From contig JAHBWG010000044.1 of NCBI GenBank assembly GCA_019637095.1, positions 1 through 64,000 of the forward strand: a stretch of DNA of 64,000 nucleotides, read 5' to 3'. The position numbers were made by a program, and so were the translations under genes. The notes below the pieces were generated by a model, which did not search any database, had not been told where the DNA came from, and saw nothing but the letters and a program-made list of their open reading frames with translations. Each line of letters begins with the position of its first letter. The stretch's first letter is position 1. The DNA comes from Sandaracinaceae bacterium (GTDB lineage: Bacteria > Myxococcota_A > Polyangia > Polyangiales > Sandaracinaceae). Positions 17,623-26,288 of the stretch are shown here, piece after piece.

Positions 17623-20600
17623 ATGGGTGAAGGCATGGGGGGGCTCCAAGACGAGGCGGCGACCCTCGCGCCGCCCAAGCCGGACGGCGTACCGCCGGAT
17701 CTCACCGTCCCGACGGGCGCCTACCGCCTGCACGCGTGGCTCGCGTTCGGCGGCCTGCTGCTGTTCCTCGGCCTCTACCTGGGGCTGACCGGCTACCTCG
17801 GCTGGATCGTCTACCGCGTCGTGAGCGACTCCGTCGCCTCCGGGAACTTGCTGCGCGCCCTGCTCGCGATCCCTCCCGCGTTCTTCTGCCTGTTCCTCGT
17901 GCGCGGCCTGTTCGTGGTGAAGCACCTCGACGACCCGACGCGCATCGAGGTCACCGAGGCGGAGCAGCCTGCGCTCTTCGCGTTCGTCCGGCGGGTGGCC
18001 GAGGAGGCGGGCGCGCCGTGCCCGCGCCGGATCTTCCTCACCGCGCGCGTGAACGCGGCGGTCTTCTACGACCTCTCCTTCCGCAACCTGCTCTTGCCGT
18101 CGCGGAAGCACCTCGAGATCGGCCTCGGCCTCGTCGAGGCGCTCACGCTCGACGAGCTCAAGGCGGTCATCGCGCACGAGCTCGGGCACTTCGCGCAGAA
18201 GACCATGGCGGTCGGCCGCTGGGTCTACGTCGCGCACCAGATCGCAGGCGGCGTCGTCGCGCACCGCGGCTGGGTCGACCGCATGCTCCACGGCCTCTCG
18301 TACACCGACCTGCGCATCGCGTGGATCGGCTGGCTCGGGCGGCTGCTCGTGTGGTCGATCCGCGCGGTGCTCGACACGGCGTACCGGCTCATCGTGCTCG
18401 CGCACCGCGCGCTCGGCCGCGAGATGGAGCTGCAGGCGGACCTCGTCGCGGTGTCCGTGTCGGGCTCGGACAGCCTGATCCACGCGCTCCATCGGCTGGG
18501 CCCCGCGGACTCCGCGTGGGAGCAGGCGGCCCGCTTCGCGAACGGCGAGATCGACAAGAAGCGGCCGCCCGCCGATCTGTTCGCGCTCCAGGCGGGCGTG
18601 CTCGAGCACCTACGCCGCGTGCTCGACGACCCCGCGCTCGGCGCGGTGCCCGAGCGGCCGCGCGCCGCGCGCGAGATGCACCGCGTGTTCGAGGCGGAGC
18701 TCGCGCAGCCGCCGCGCATGTGGTCGACGCACCCGCCCAACCGCGAGCGCGAGGACAACGCGAAGCGGCGCTACGTGCCCTCCGCGCTCGACGCGCGGCC
18801 GGCGTGGACGCTCTTCCGCGACGCCGACGCCCTGCGGCGCGCGGTCTCGCGCAAGTTCTTCGACGCGGGCGGTCCGACGCCGATCGAGGAGCCCGCGGTG
18901 CCGATCGAGGAGACGCTCGCGCGGCTCGACGAGGACTACCGCCGCCCGAGCCTCGAGCGCCGGTTCCGCGGCGTGTACCTGAACCGCACCGTCGTCGGGC
19001 ACGTCGCGAAGGTCGCGGACCTCTACGAGCGCGTCGACGCGACGGATCCCGCGGCGATCCTGGCCGCGATCGACCGGCTCTACCCGGAGTCGCTCAAGGC
19101 GGAGCTCGAGCGCTACGTCGAGGTCCGCGACGAGAAGGGGCTGCTGACCGCGCTGCAAGACGGCGTGCTCGACGCACCAGGCGGCGTCATCCGCCATCGC
19201 GGCCGCGAGATCCCGCGCAAGGAGCTCGGCGAGGTGCTGAAGCGCGTCGGCGGCGAGCTCGAGGCGGCCGAGGCGCGCCTGCTCGCGCACGACCGGAAGG
19301 TGCGGAGCCTGCACCGCGCCGCGGCGCGCGCGCTCAGCCCCGCGTGGGCGGGCTACCTCGAGGGCCTGCTGCGCTTCGTCCACTACACGGACCACGTCTC
19401 CGCGAACCTGCGCGACGCGCACGGCTACCTGCTCCACGCGGTGAACATCGTGCTCGCCGACGGCCACGTGTCCGGGAGCGAGCGCCGCTGGCTGCTGTCC
19501 GCGGCGGGCGATCTCTACGGCGTCCTCGAGAGCTTCCACCGCGACCGAGAGTGGCTCCAGGCGCCCGAGCGCGTCGAGGAGGAGGCGGGCGAGCTCTGGG
19601 GCGAGGTGCTCGAGCGGGAGTTCACGCTGCCGCCGCCGATGGAGCACGACCTCGGCGACTGGCTCGACGTGATCGACGGCTGGGTCTTCCTCACGTGCGT
19701 CCCGCTCGAGAAGGCGTCGCGCGCCGCGCTCGACCGCCTGCTCGAGGCGGAGGATCACGTCGCGCGGTGCCTGCGCGAGGGCGCGGACCCGGGGAGCCCC
19801 CCGTCGGGCGCGAGCACGCCGGATCGCTACACCCCGTTCGTCGAGGGCGCGCACCGCGAGCGGCAGAAGCGCCTCGGGTGGTGGGATCGCTTCGTGACGG
19901 CAGACGGCTTCGTGCCCGGGCTGCTGCGGTTGATCGTCGCGAGCGTGGTGCTCGTGCCCGCGCTCGCGCTCGGCGGGCTCGCGGTCGGCGACGCGACGGT
20001 GCACGTCCACAACGGGCTCGGCGTGCCCGTCGTCGTGACCGTCGGCGACGCCCGCGCGCAGGTCCCGGCGCGCGGGACGGGCACGCTCGACGTCGGATCG
20101 ACCGGCGAGGTCCGCGTCGTCGCGCGCACGCTCGACGGGCGCGAGATCGAGGACTTCGTCGCCGACGTCGCGCACGCGCGCGTCGACTACGTCTACAACG
20201 TCGCGAGCGCCGCGGTGCTCTTCCGCTGGACGGCGCACTACGACTCGCGCGGGGGCCGCGACTCGCCCGCCCGCTCGATCGGCGCGCCGCGCTGGCTCGA
20301 GGCGCACGCCGACGTCGTGCTGCGCGAGCCGCCGGCGTCGGTGACGGTGTCGAGCCGCTCGTCGAGCGCGAGCCGCGAGGTGCTCAGCGCGATGAGCACG
20401 CTGCCGGCCGTCGTCGCGGCGAGCGAGGTCGCCGACGCGGCCGAGCGCCGCGCGATGATCCACGCGCACCTGCGCTTCGACGCTTCGGACGATCCCGAGC
20501 TCGGCGGGTGGGTCGCCGCGGCGGCGGACGACCCGGAGCTCCCGCGCTTCGTCGCCGAGCGCGCGGCGGCCGAGCCCCAGAGCGCGTTCTGGCTGCGCAT

Positions 20601-21507
20601 GGAGCAACAGAGCGTCCCCGCCGGCGACGCGCGCCGCGCGGTGTGCGACCGCCAGCGCGCCGCGCTCGCGGCCGCGCCGACGTCCACCGCGCTCCTCTAC
20701 GCGACGGCGCGCTGCATCGAGGACCCCGAGGAGCGCGGGGCACGCATGCTCTCGCTCCACGAGCGCCACCCCGACGACGCGTGGCTCACCGTGGTCGCTG
20801 GCTACGAGCACGCGCGCCACGCCCGCTTCGAGCAGGCCCAGGGGATGCTCGGGCGCGCGCGCGCGATCCCCGCCATCTGGCCGGGCGTCGCGGTGGACGT
20901 CGCGCGGCTCCGTCGGGTGCTCGCGGCGGACCCGGACGCGGAGCCGCTCGACGAGCTCGCCGCCGAGTCGCCCCCCCTGGCCGGGCTGCGCGCCTACGAG
21001 CTCCCCGCGGACGACCCCGCGCTCGCGCCGATGGTGCGGCCCTGGCACCTGCTCGCCGCCCGCCGGCTCGCCGAGGCGGTCGAGGCCGCCGCCGCCGGCC
21101 CGCAGGCGGCCGTCATCCTGCGGCTCGCCGCCGCGTCGGAGGGCGCGAGCGCGGGCGTCGTCGCCGACGCGTGGGCGCTCGACGACGCCGCGGGCCTCGA
21201 CGGAACCACGGTGTGGCCGACCCTCGCGCTCGCCGCGCGGCACGGGCGCGACGTCGCGCCGTTCGTCGCCTACGCCCGCACGCTCGAGGAGCCCGCGACC
21301 GCCGACGCGCTCGCGCGCCTCGCCACGGAGGCCTTGGCGGCGCGCGACCTCGGCGCGGTGGAGCGCGCGGTCACCGGTCTCGAGCCGCGGCTGCGCGGTC
21401 ACGCCCTCGTGATGGGGATCGTGCTGTTCGGGGAGCAAGCGCCCGAGGCGTGGCGGCGCGAGGCGCGCGCCCTGCTCTTCGCGCGCGAGCGCCCGTACTT
21501 CCGGTGA
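17623..21507 (+). CDS. Giant M48-family membrane metallopeptidase fusion
   Basis: A ~1294-aa membrane protein. Two N-terminal helices (AWLAFGGLLLFLGLYLGLTG and LLRALLAIPPAFFCLFLVRG) lead to an M48 zinc-peptidase domain with HELGH (VIAHELGHFAQ, about residue 185) and the third ligand in GREMELQADL, then the family's STHPPNRERE loop. M48 peptidases (HtpX, Ste24) are usually 280-450 aa, so about 850 residues are extra. The extra part includes a segment reminiscent of TerB/DjlA-type helices (VNIVLADGHVSGSERRWLLSAAG), another TM helix (LLRLIVASVVLVPALALGG), a beta-rich domain and a long Ala-rich helical repeat tail. Start is uncertain: ATG 17623, ATG 17635 or GTG 17578, the last with TATCCA 6 nt before it. 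Envelope protein quality control is a family-level inference. Confidence 0.88.
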   Translation: MGEGMGGLQDEAATLAPPKPDGVPPDLTVPTGAYRLHAWLAFGGLLLFLGLYLGLTGYLGWIVYRVVSDSVASGNLLRALLAIPPAFFCLFLVRGLFVVKHLDDPTRIEVTEAEQPALFAFVRRVAEEAGAPCPRRIFLTARVNAAVFYDLSFRNLLLPSRKHLEIGLGLVEALTLDELKAVIAHELGHFAQKTMAVGRWVYVAHQIAGGVVAHRGWVDRMLHGLSYTDLRIAWIGWLGRLLVWSIRAVLDTAYRLIVLAHRALGREMELQADLVAVSVSGSDSLIHALHRLGPADSAWEQAARFANGEIDKKRPPADLFALQAGVLEHLRRVLDDPALGAVPERPRAAREMHRVFEAELAQPPRMWSTHPPNREREDNAKRRYVPSALDARPAWTLFRDADALRRAVSRKFFDAGGPTPIEEPAVPIEETLARLDEDYRRPSLERRFRGVYLNRTVVGHVAKVADLYERVDATDPAAILAAIDRLYPESLKAELERYVEVRDEKGLLTALQDGVLDAPGGVIRHRGREIPRKELGEVLKRVGGELEAAEARLLAHDRKVRSLHRAAARALSPAWAGYLEGLLRFVHYTDHVSANLRDAHGYLLHAVNIVLADGHVSGSERRWLLSAAGDLYGVLESFHRDREWLQAPERVEEEAGELWGEVLEREFTLPPPMEHDLGDWLDVIDGWVFLTCVPLEKASRAALDRLLEAEDHVARCLREGADPGSPPSGASTPDRYTPFVEGAHRERQKRLGWWDRFVTADGFVPGLLRLIVASVVLVPALALGGLAVGDATVHVHNGLGVPVVVTVGDARAQVPARGTGTLDVGSTGEVRVVARTLDGREIEDFVADVAHARVDYVYNVASAAVLFRWTAHYDSRGGRDSPARSIGAPRWLEAHADVVLREPPASVTVSSRSSSASREVLSAMSTLPAVVAASEVADAAERRAMIHAHLRFDASDDPELGGWVAAAADDPELPRFVAERAAAEPQSAFWLRMEQQSVPAGDARRAVCDRQRAALAAAPTSTALLYATARCIEDPEERGARMLSLHERHPDDAWLTVVAGYEHARHARFEQAQGMLGRARAIPAIWPGVAVDVARLRRVLAADPDAEPLDELAAESPPLAGLRAYELPADDPALAPMVRPWHLLAARRLAEAVEAAAAGPQAAVILRLAAASEGASAGVVADAWALDDAAGLDGTTVWPTLALAARHGRDVAPFVAYARTLEEPATADALARLATEALAARDLGAVERAVTGLEPRLRGHALVMGIVLFGEQAPEAWRREARALLFARERPYFR

Positions 21508-21552
21508 AGCGCGCGCGTGTCGTTGTCGCGTGGCTTGTGCGCGGAGCCCAGG

Positions 21553-21558
21553 TACGCT
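21553..21558 (+). promoter_or_regulatory. Putative -10 TACGCT before the DHH-like gene
   Basis: TACGCT ends 7 nt before the ATG at 21566, the spacing expected for a leaderless transcript. The same hexamer occurs 7 nt before the SDR gene at 43982 on the other strand. Confidence 0.35.
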
Positions 21559-21565
21559 CGCGGTC

Positions 21566-22756
21566 ATGAGCGAGGCCTCCCCGGAGCCGGTCGCGCCCGA
21601 CGAGGGCGCCGCCGCCCAGACGGTGCTCGACCCCGATCCGCCGCCGCGCGTCGAGCGGCGGCGCTACCGCGTCGGCGAGCGCGAGGGCCGCAAGCTGGTC
21701 GTCTCCGGCAACGCGCCCAACGTCGAGCTCTACGTCGAGCGCGGGCTCAGCGTGGACGGCGCCGGCCGCAAGCGCTTCGGCGCGCAGACGATCTTCCTCG
21801 ACGGCGTCTACGTGGGCGCGCCGTTCTGCGACAACGAGGCGCGGCAGTACTCGCTCGACCACCACGCGGGCTGCGTGCGCGCGTTCACCCTCGCGACGTG
21901 CGAGCAGGCGGTCGTGATGCTGCTGCAGGGCCTGCCGCTCGCGAGCGGCACGTGGACGATCTGGATCAACGATCCGGACCTCGACTCGATGCTCGCCGCG
22001 TGGGTGCTGATGAACCACGTCGAGCTCCTGCGCGACGATCGCGCGCTCCTGAAGCGCGCGATGCCGGCGATCCGGCTCGAGGGCGTGATCGACGCGCACG
22101 GTACGGACCGCGACCTGCTCACCGGGCTCCCCGACGACGCGCTCGCCGCGGCCAAGGCGCAGCTCGACCGTCTGATGGCCGAGGAGCGGCGCCTGAAGTC
22201 ATCGCGCCAGTGGATGCAGACGAGCTGGATCGAGTACGCGTGCGATCAGCTCGAGCGGATGGACGACGAGCTCTTGCCCCAGGGCGCGCTCGACGCGCTG
22301 CTCGAGCTGCAGGAGCTCGGCCGCGCCGCCCTGTTCAACCAGCGCATCGCCGTCCTGCTCGAGTCCACGCTCGGCATCTACGAGGTCGAGGAGCGGCTCA
22401 AGGATCGCTATGGCGCCGCGCTCGGCGTGATCGTCCTGCGGATCGACAAGGATCGTTACACCCTGCGGTTGGTCGACGCGTTCTTGCCGAAGAACCTCGA
22501 CGCGGTCTACCGCGCGCTCAACCGCGCCGACCCCCGCGCGCGCACGCGCGGCGCGCGCCCCAACGCGTGGGGAGGCTCGGGCGACATCGGCGGCTCCCCG
22601 CGCGAGGGCGGCACCGGCCTCTCCGGCCCCGAGATCCTCGCCGTGCTCGCCGACGTGCTCGGCCCGCACGTCCCCTGGTGGAGGCGCTTGTTCACCCTGT
22701 TCCTGGGCCTGATCCGCGGCAAGAGCCGCCCCGCCGCCCTGCCCCCCCGGACATGA
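21566..22756 (+). CDS. DHH-superfamily-like protein
   Basis: A 396-aa soluble protein. Motifs resemble the DHH phosphoesterase superfamily: FCDNEARQYSLDHHAGC contains D-N and D-H-H, INDPDLDSMLAAWVLMNH carries the D-x-D-x-D/S core used for metal binding, and GVIDAHGTDRD a further D-x-H. The order (DHH before DPDLDS) differs from canonical RecJ or NrnA proteins, so this may be a divergent or permuted branch. The C-terminal third has a basic/aromatic end (PWWRRLFTLFLGLIRG), possibly an amphipathic membrane-contacting helix. A nuclease or oligonucleotide/phosphoester hydrolase activity is an inference. The gene ends exactly where an 83-bp palindromic element begins, which separates it from the convergent GST gene. 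Confidence 0.72.
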   Translation: MSEASPEPVAPDEGAAAQTVLDPDPPPRVERRRYRVGEREGRKLVVSGNAPNVELYVERGLSVDGAGRKRFGAQTIFLDGVYVGAPFCDNEARQYSLDHHAGCVRAFTLATCEQAVVMLLQGLPLASGTWTIWINDPDLDSMLAAWVLMNHVELLRDDRALLKRAMPAIRLEGVIDAHGTDRDLLTGLPDDALAAAKAQLDRLMAEERRLKSSRQWMQTSWIEYACDQLERMDDELLPQGALDALLELQELGRAALFNQRIAVLLESTLGIYEVEERLKDRYGAALGVIVLRIDKDRYTLRLVDAFLPKNLDAVYRALNRADPRARTRGARPNAWGGSGDIGGSPREGGTGLSGPEILAVLADVLGPHVPWWRRLFTLFLGLIRGKSRPAALPPRT

Positions 22757-22839
22757 GGGACGATCCTGTCATCTCGTCGTTCTCGTCAGGCGGCCTCGCT
22801 TCGACGCGGACGGAATGACGAAATGACGAGGATCGTCCC
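22757..22839. repeat. 83-bp palindromic element, copy A
   Basis: The element begins GGGACGATCCTGTCATCTCG and ends ATGACGAGGATCGTCCC, forming arms of about 28 bp with few mismatches around a ~25-nt loop. It fills precisely the gap between two convergent stop codons (22756 and 22840). A second, about 80 percent identical copy is at 57759-57840. No T-run follows, but transcripts from either side would fold into a strong hairpin, so it could act as a two-way terminator or RNA stabiliser. REP-like or small MITE-like elements are the nearest known categories. Confidence 0.8.
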
Positions 22840-23601
22840 CTATCTCCGCCAGCGCTCCTCCGCGAACATCCGCATGGCGAAGGCGCCGGCGGGGTGGGCG
22901 CGCATCTCGCGGGCGAGGGCGCGCGGCGCCTCGGAGAGCGCCTCGGGCTGGGGGAGGACGGCGCCGCAGTGCTCGGGCGGGGGCATGACGACCGGCATGA
23001 GCATCGAGGCGAGCGCGAGGTCGGCGGCGCTGAAGCGGTCGCCCACGAGGTAGCGACGGCCGTCCGCGAGGAGGGCCGCCGCCTCGTCCGCGACGCGCCG
23101 CGTGACGTCGAGCGAGCGCTCGTAGCCCGCGCGGTCGATCTTCATGCCCTCGCGCAGGCGCCCCGCGAGGAGCGGGAACGCGAGACGGAGCGCGAGCGCC
23201 TGGGGCACGGGGGCGTTCTTCTTCGCGAGCGCGAACAGCATCGCGGGCTCCTCCAGGCAGAACCAGTACGCCACGCGCCGCGTGTGCGGCCCGAGCGCCT
23301 CGCCGTAGTGGCCGTCGAGCCGCGCGGCCTGCGGGTCGTCGAACAGCGACGGATCCGCGAAGCGCGCGATGTCGCTCGAGTCGGCGAGCGGCGCGCCGGC
23401 GCCGAGGAGGATCGGCGTCGAGAAGCGCGACGAGTGCGCGTCCGCGCGACCCGCGCCCGTGCCCTCGAGCGCGCGGCGCGCCGCCCAGACGTGCAGGCCC
23501 GGCAGGTAGCGGCGCTCGCGGTAGGCGAGGCCGGCGCGATCGAGCGCCCAGCGCGCCTTCTCGCAGTAGTGGGAGAACGGGATCGTGACGAGATCGAGCA
23601 T
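22840..23601 (-). CDS. Glutathione S-transferase-like protein
   Basis: A 253-aa cytosolic protein with the thioredoxin-fold N-terminus of GSTs: MLDLVTIPFSHYCEKARWAL, where S-x-Y-C-x-K is the usual G-site region, then an ILLGAGAPLADSSDIARF segment matching the cis-Pro/ESxxI motif (here DSSDI). The C-terminal helical domain has YLVGDRFSAADLALASML, typical of GST family members. It may conjugate or reduce with glutathione or act as a glutaredoxin-like stress protein; substrate is unknown. Its ATG lies 8 nt after the stop of the PHP-domain lipoprotein gene, so the two probably form an operon. It converges on the DHH-like gene with the palindromic element between. Confidence 0.88.
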   Translation of the reverse strand: MLDLVTIPFSHYCEKARWALDRAGLAYRERRYLPGLHVWAARRALEGTGAGRADAHSSRFSTPILLGAGAPLADSSDIARFADPSLFDDPQAARLDGHYGEALGPHTRRVAYWFCLEEPAMLFALAKKNAPVPQALALRLAFPLLAGRLREGMKIDRAGYERSLDVTRRVADEAAALLADGRRYLVGDRFSAADLALASMLMPVVMPPPEHCGAVLPQPEALSEAPRALAREMRAHPAGAFAMRMFAEERWRR

Positions 23602-23609
23602 GTCGTGGG

Positions 23610-26174
23610 TCAGCGAGTGAGGAAGATCGGGTTGCTCACGACGAAGGGGCGGTGCCCGTCCGTGTCGAACGCGGCCTCGCCCGACGCGTGCAGGATCACC
23701 CACGACCCGCCCGCCGCGACGTCGACCTCGATCACGGCACGCGCGCGCTCGATCGCGTCGACCGCATCCTCCGGCCGGATCGTGAGGACCTCCACGGTCG
23801 CCCCGTCGACGATCACCTCGAGCCGCTCGACCGCGACGTGCGGCGCCGCGAAGAGCCGCGCCTCCAGCGTCGCGCGCGCGCCGACGCCGCGGGCCTCCTC
23901 GCCCGGGCCGACGCCGCCGGGGCCGGTGAGGTCCAGGTAGATCCCGCCGTTGATCGTCGAACGGCCGGCGACCGTCGCGTCGCGCACCGCCTCCGGCGTG
24001 ACCGCGCGCGGATCGTCGGTCCCGAGGCGCAGGCACGTGCGCGGCCAGCCCACCGGCGCGCTGCGCACGTCGTGGCTGTCGGAGCTGCCGACGGCGACCA
24101 CGCGGCGGCCCTGCCGCAGGAGCGAGAACCAGTCCTGCGCCACGCCCTCGCGCACGCGCTCGAAGTCCGCCTCGTTGAAGACCTCGACCACGGTGAACGA
24201 CTCGTCCCAGAGGTCCGGCCGCCCGACGGTCCCCGTCACCGGGTCGAAGGCGGCCTCGGAGAAGTACGCCTGGCGCAGGCCGCCCGCGCGCGGGTGGTTG
24301 ATGATCAGCGCGGGCGCCTCCGGCCGCGCGCGCACGTCGGCGAAGACCGCCGGCGCCGCGCGCTCGTACCAGAAGAACGCGCCGCCGCTCGGGCGCGTGC
24401 GGTCCGGGGTGAGCGGGAAGACGCCGAAGTGGCCCCAAGTGAACGTGGTGAGCTCGATCCCGGCGAGCCCGCGCACCCACGCGCCGAGGCCCTGCGCGTC
24501 GATCACCGGCTGGAAGTCGCTCACCCACTCGTGCTCGCTGCGCACCGCGATCTCCACTCCGTCGGCGACGAGCGAGGCGACCTTGAACGCGACGGGGTTG
24601 GGGGAGTCGATGGAGCGCGTCGTGTGGACGTGGAAGTCGGCGCACAGGACGCCCGGCGTCGGCACGACCCGCTCGATCTCGGCGAGCAGCGTCTCGGTCG
24701 CGCCCGCGACGAGGGTGACCTCCGCGTCGACGCGCGTGTACTCGGGCCCGCGGGTGATGCGCACGCGATAGTCGCCGGGCGCGAGCGCGGCGCGCGCGCT
24801 GCCCCCGATCGAGTGGAGCAGCCGCGCGCGACCCCGCCCGGCGACCGTCTCACCGAACGCGGCCGGCGCGCTCGGCGGCTCACCCGCCGAGGGGAACACC
24901 TCGACCCGCGCCGGCAGCGGCGCCGCGTCCAGCGCGTCGCGCACCTCGACGACCAGCACGCCGGACGCGGGCATCGCGACGTCGGCGCGCGCGCCCGTCG
25001 CGTCGATCGGCCCGACGAGCGGCTGCCCCTCGCGCCACGCGAAGAGCTGCGCGGCGCCCGGGTCGACGTCGACGGCGTAGGTCCCGTCGGCCGCGGGGAA
25101 GAAGCGCGTGAGGTGGCGCCCGTCGCTCGCGACGACGTGGAGGCGCACGTCCGCGGCGGGCGAGCCGTCCGCCTCGCGCACCGCGCCGGCGAGCGCGCGC
25201 GTCGCCGCCCCGTCGAGCGCGGCGAGCGTGCGCTGGAGCGGCGGCAGGCCGGGCCCCCCCGCGACGAGCGAGCCCAACGCGAGCTCCGCCTCCTCGCACG
25301 CGGGCACCAGGAGCCGCCCGCTGCGGAAGATGTCGACGCCGCTCGTCGAGACCAGCGGGGTGAGCGCCTCACCGCCCGCGCCGCGCCACGCGAAGCTCGT
25401 CCCGCGCGGATCGTCGAACGCGACGTGCGGGGACGCGGCGGTGGACTCCGCGAACCCCACGCCCGGCCGCCACGGCGCCGTCCGGTACGCCTGGAAGAAC
25501 ACCTGCAGCGCGCCGAGCTGCGCGCGCAGCCCCGCGGCCGGAGCGCGCACGTGGAGCGTCACCGCGAGCTGGTCGGCGCCGGGCGCGAGCGCGTAGTCGA
25601 CCGCCGCGGGGAGCCCCGTGAAGTCCCCCGGGACGAGCGCGTCGAGCAGATCGGCGAGGGCGCGGATCGGCGTGAGCGTGCCCGTCGCGCGGACCACCGC
25701 CGGCGTGTCCGGGCCGCCCTCGTCGAGCACCGCGACCGCGTCGGTCGCGAGCGTGAAGCGACCGAGCGCGAGCATGAGGAGGTTGTAGTCGGCGAGCTCG
25801 ACGAGCGCGCCGCCCTCGACGCGCGCGACGCCGACGACCCGCCCGCCGTACGGGTCGTAGACCTGCCCGGGGGCGTCCGCGGCCGAGACCACGAACGCGA
25901 CGCGATCGTTGGCGAGCACGAAGTCGCCGGCGCGCAGGTCCGCGAGCCCGCCCGGATCCGGCGGGACGTCGGCCGCCGCGAGCCGGCCGGCGCGCGCCCC
26001 GGTCCCCTCGAGCGGCCGCGCGGCGCCGTCGGACGGAGCGAGCGCGTAGGGCCCGAGCGGCACGCACGGGCTGGCCCCCGCGTCGGTGCCGGCGTCCGTG
26101 GGCGGGGGGCCGCCGTCGCAGCCCGCGGCGGCGAGCGCGCCGCAGAGGAAGAGCAAGGAGAGGTTCGTGCGCAC
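23610..26174 (-). CDS. PHP-domain (CehA/McbA-like) metallohydrolase lipoprotein
   Basis: An 854-aa lipoprotein (LLFLCGALAAAGC, then an Asp/Ala/Gly linker). Residues ~40-320 form a large beta-rich domain, followed by carboxypeptidase-regulatory-like beta segments (GAVREADGSPAADVRLHVV). From about residue 520 comes a PHP hydrolase domain: LCADFHVHTTRSIDS gives the H-x-H metal site, then AVRSEHEWVSDF, LIINHPRAGG and VAVGSSDSHDV supply further His/Asp ligands. This arrangement matches CehA/McbA-type metallohydrolases, some of which cleave phosphoesters or carbamates; the substrate here is unknown. Start is GTG 26174. It heads an operon with the GST-like gene and is divergent from the outer-membrane-like gene at 26289. 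Confidence 0.85.
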   Translation of the reverse strand: MRTNLSLLFLCGALAAAGCDGGPPPTDAGTDAGASPCVPLGPYALAPSDGAARPLEGTGARAGRLAAADVPPDPGGLADLRAGDFVLANDRVAFVVSAADAPGQVYDPYGGRVVGVARVEGGALVELADYNLLMLALGRFTLATDAVAVLDEGGPDTPAVVRATGTLTPIRALADLLDALVPGDFTGLPAAVDYALAPGADQLAVTLHVRAPAAGLRAQLGALQVFFQAYRTAPWRPGVGFAESTAASPHVAFDDPRGTSFAWRGAGGEALTPLVSTSGVDIFRSGRLLVPACEEAELALGSLVAGGPGLPPLQRTLAALDGAATRALAGAVREADGSPAADVRLHVVASDGRHLTRFFPAADGTYAVDVDPGAAQLFAWREGQPLVGPIDATGARADVAMPASGVLVVEVRDALDAAPLPARVEVFPSAGEPPSAPAAFGETVAGRGRARLLHSIGGSARAALAPGDYRVRITRGPEYTRVDAEVTLVAGATETLLAEIERVVPTPGVLCADFHVHTTRSIDSPNPVAFKVASLVADGVEIAVRSEHEWVSDFQPVIDAQGLGAWVRGLAGIELTTFTWGHFGVFPLTPDRTRPSGGAFFWYERAAPAVFADVRARPEAPALIINHPRAGGLRQAYFSEAAFDPVTGTVGRPDLWDESFTVVEVFNEADFERVREGVAQDWFSLLRQGRRVVAVGSSDSHDVRSAPVGWPRTCLRLGTDDPRAVTPEAVRDATVAGRSTINGGIYLDLTGPGGVGPGEEARGVGARATLEARLFAAPHVAVERLEVIVDGATVEVLTIRPEDAVDAIERARAVIEVDVAAGGSWVILHASGEAAFDTDGHRPFVVSNPIFLTR

Positions 26175-26288
26175 GGTTGGGACAGCAGCGTGTCACATCC
26201 ACGGCGGCTCAGCGACGGCGAGATGTCAGGTACCGGACAGCACGCGGGGCCTTGACAGCCGCCCGTAGCAAGTGGAAAGCCCCCGCCG

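Noticed and set aside
12816..17630. A 1604-residue open frame on the plus strand and similar giants (14197-18609 minus, 17736-21569 plus, 18610-21567 minus)
   Set aside because: They are shadows of real genes in very GC-rich DNA: Arg/Ala/Gly/His-rich, no domains, and they run across several well-supported genes and both strands.
26252..26280. TTGACA before the outer-membrane-like gene as a sigma70 promoter
   Set aside because: No acceptable -10 lies at 16-18 nt (only TGGAAA at 15 nt), and the start codon would be almost at the transcript start. Left out as unsupported.
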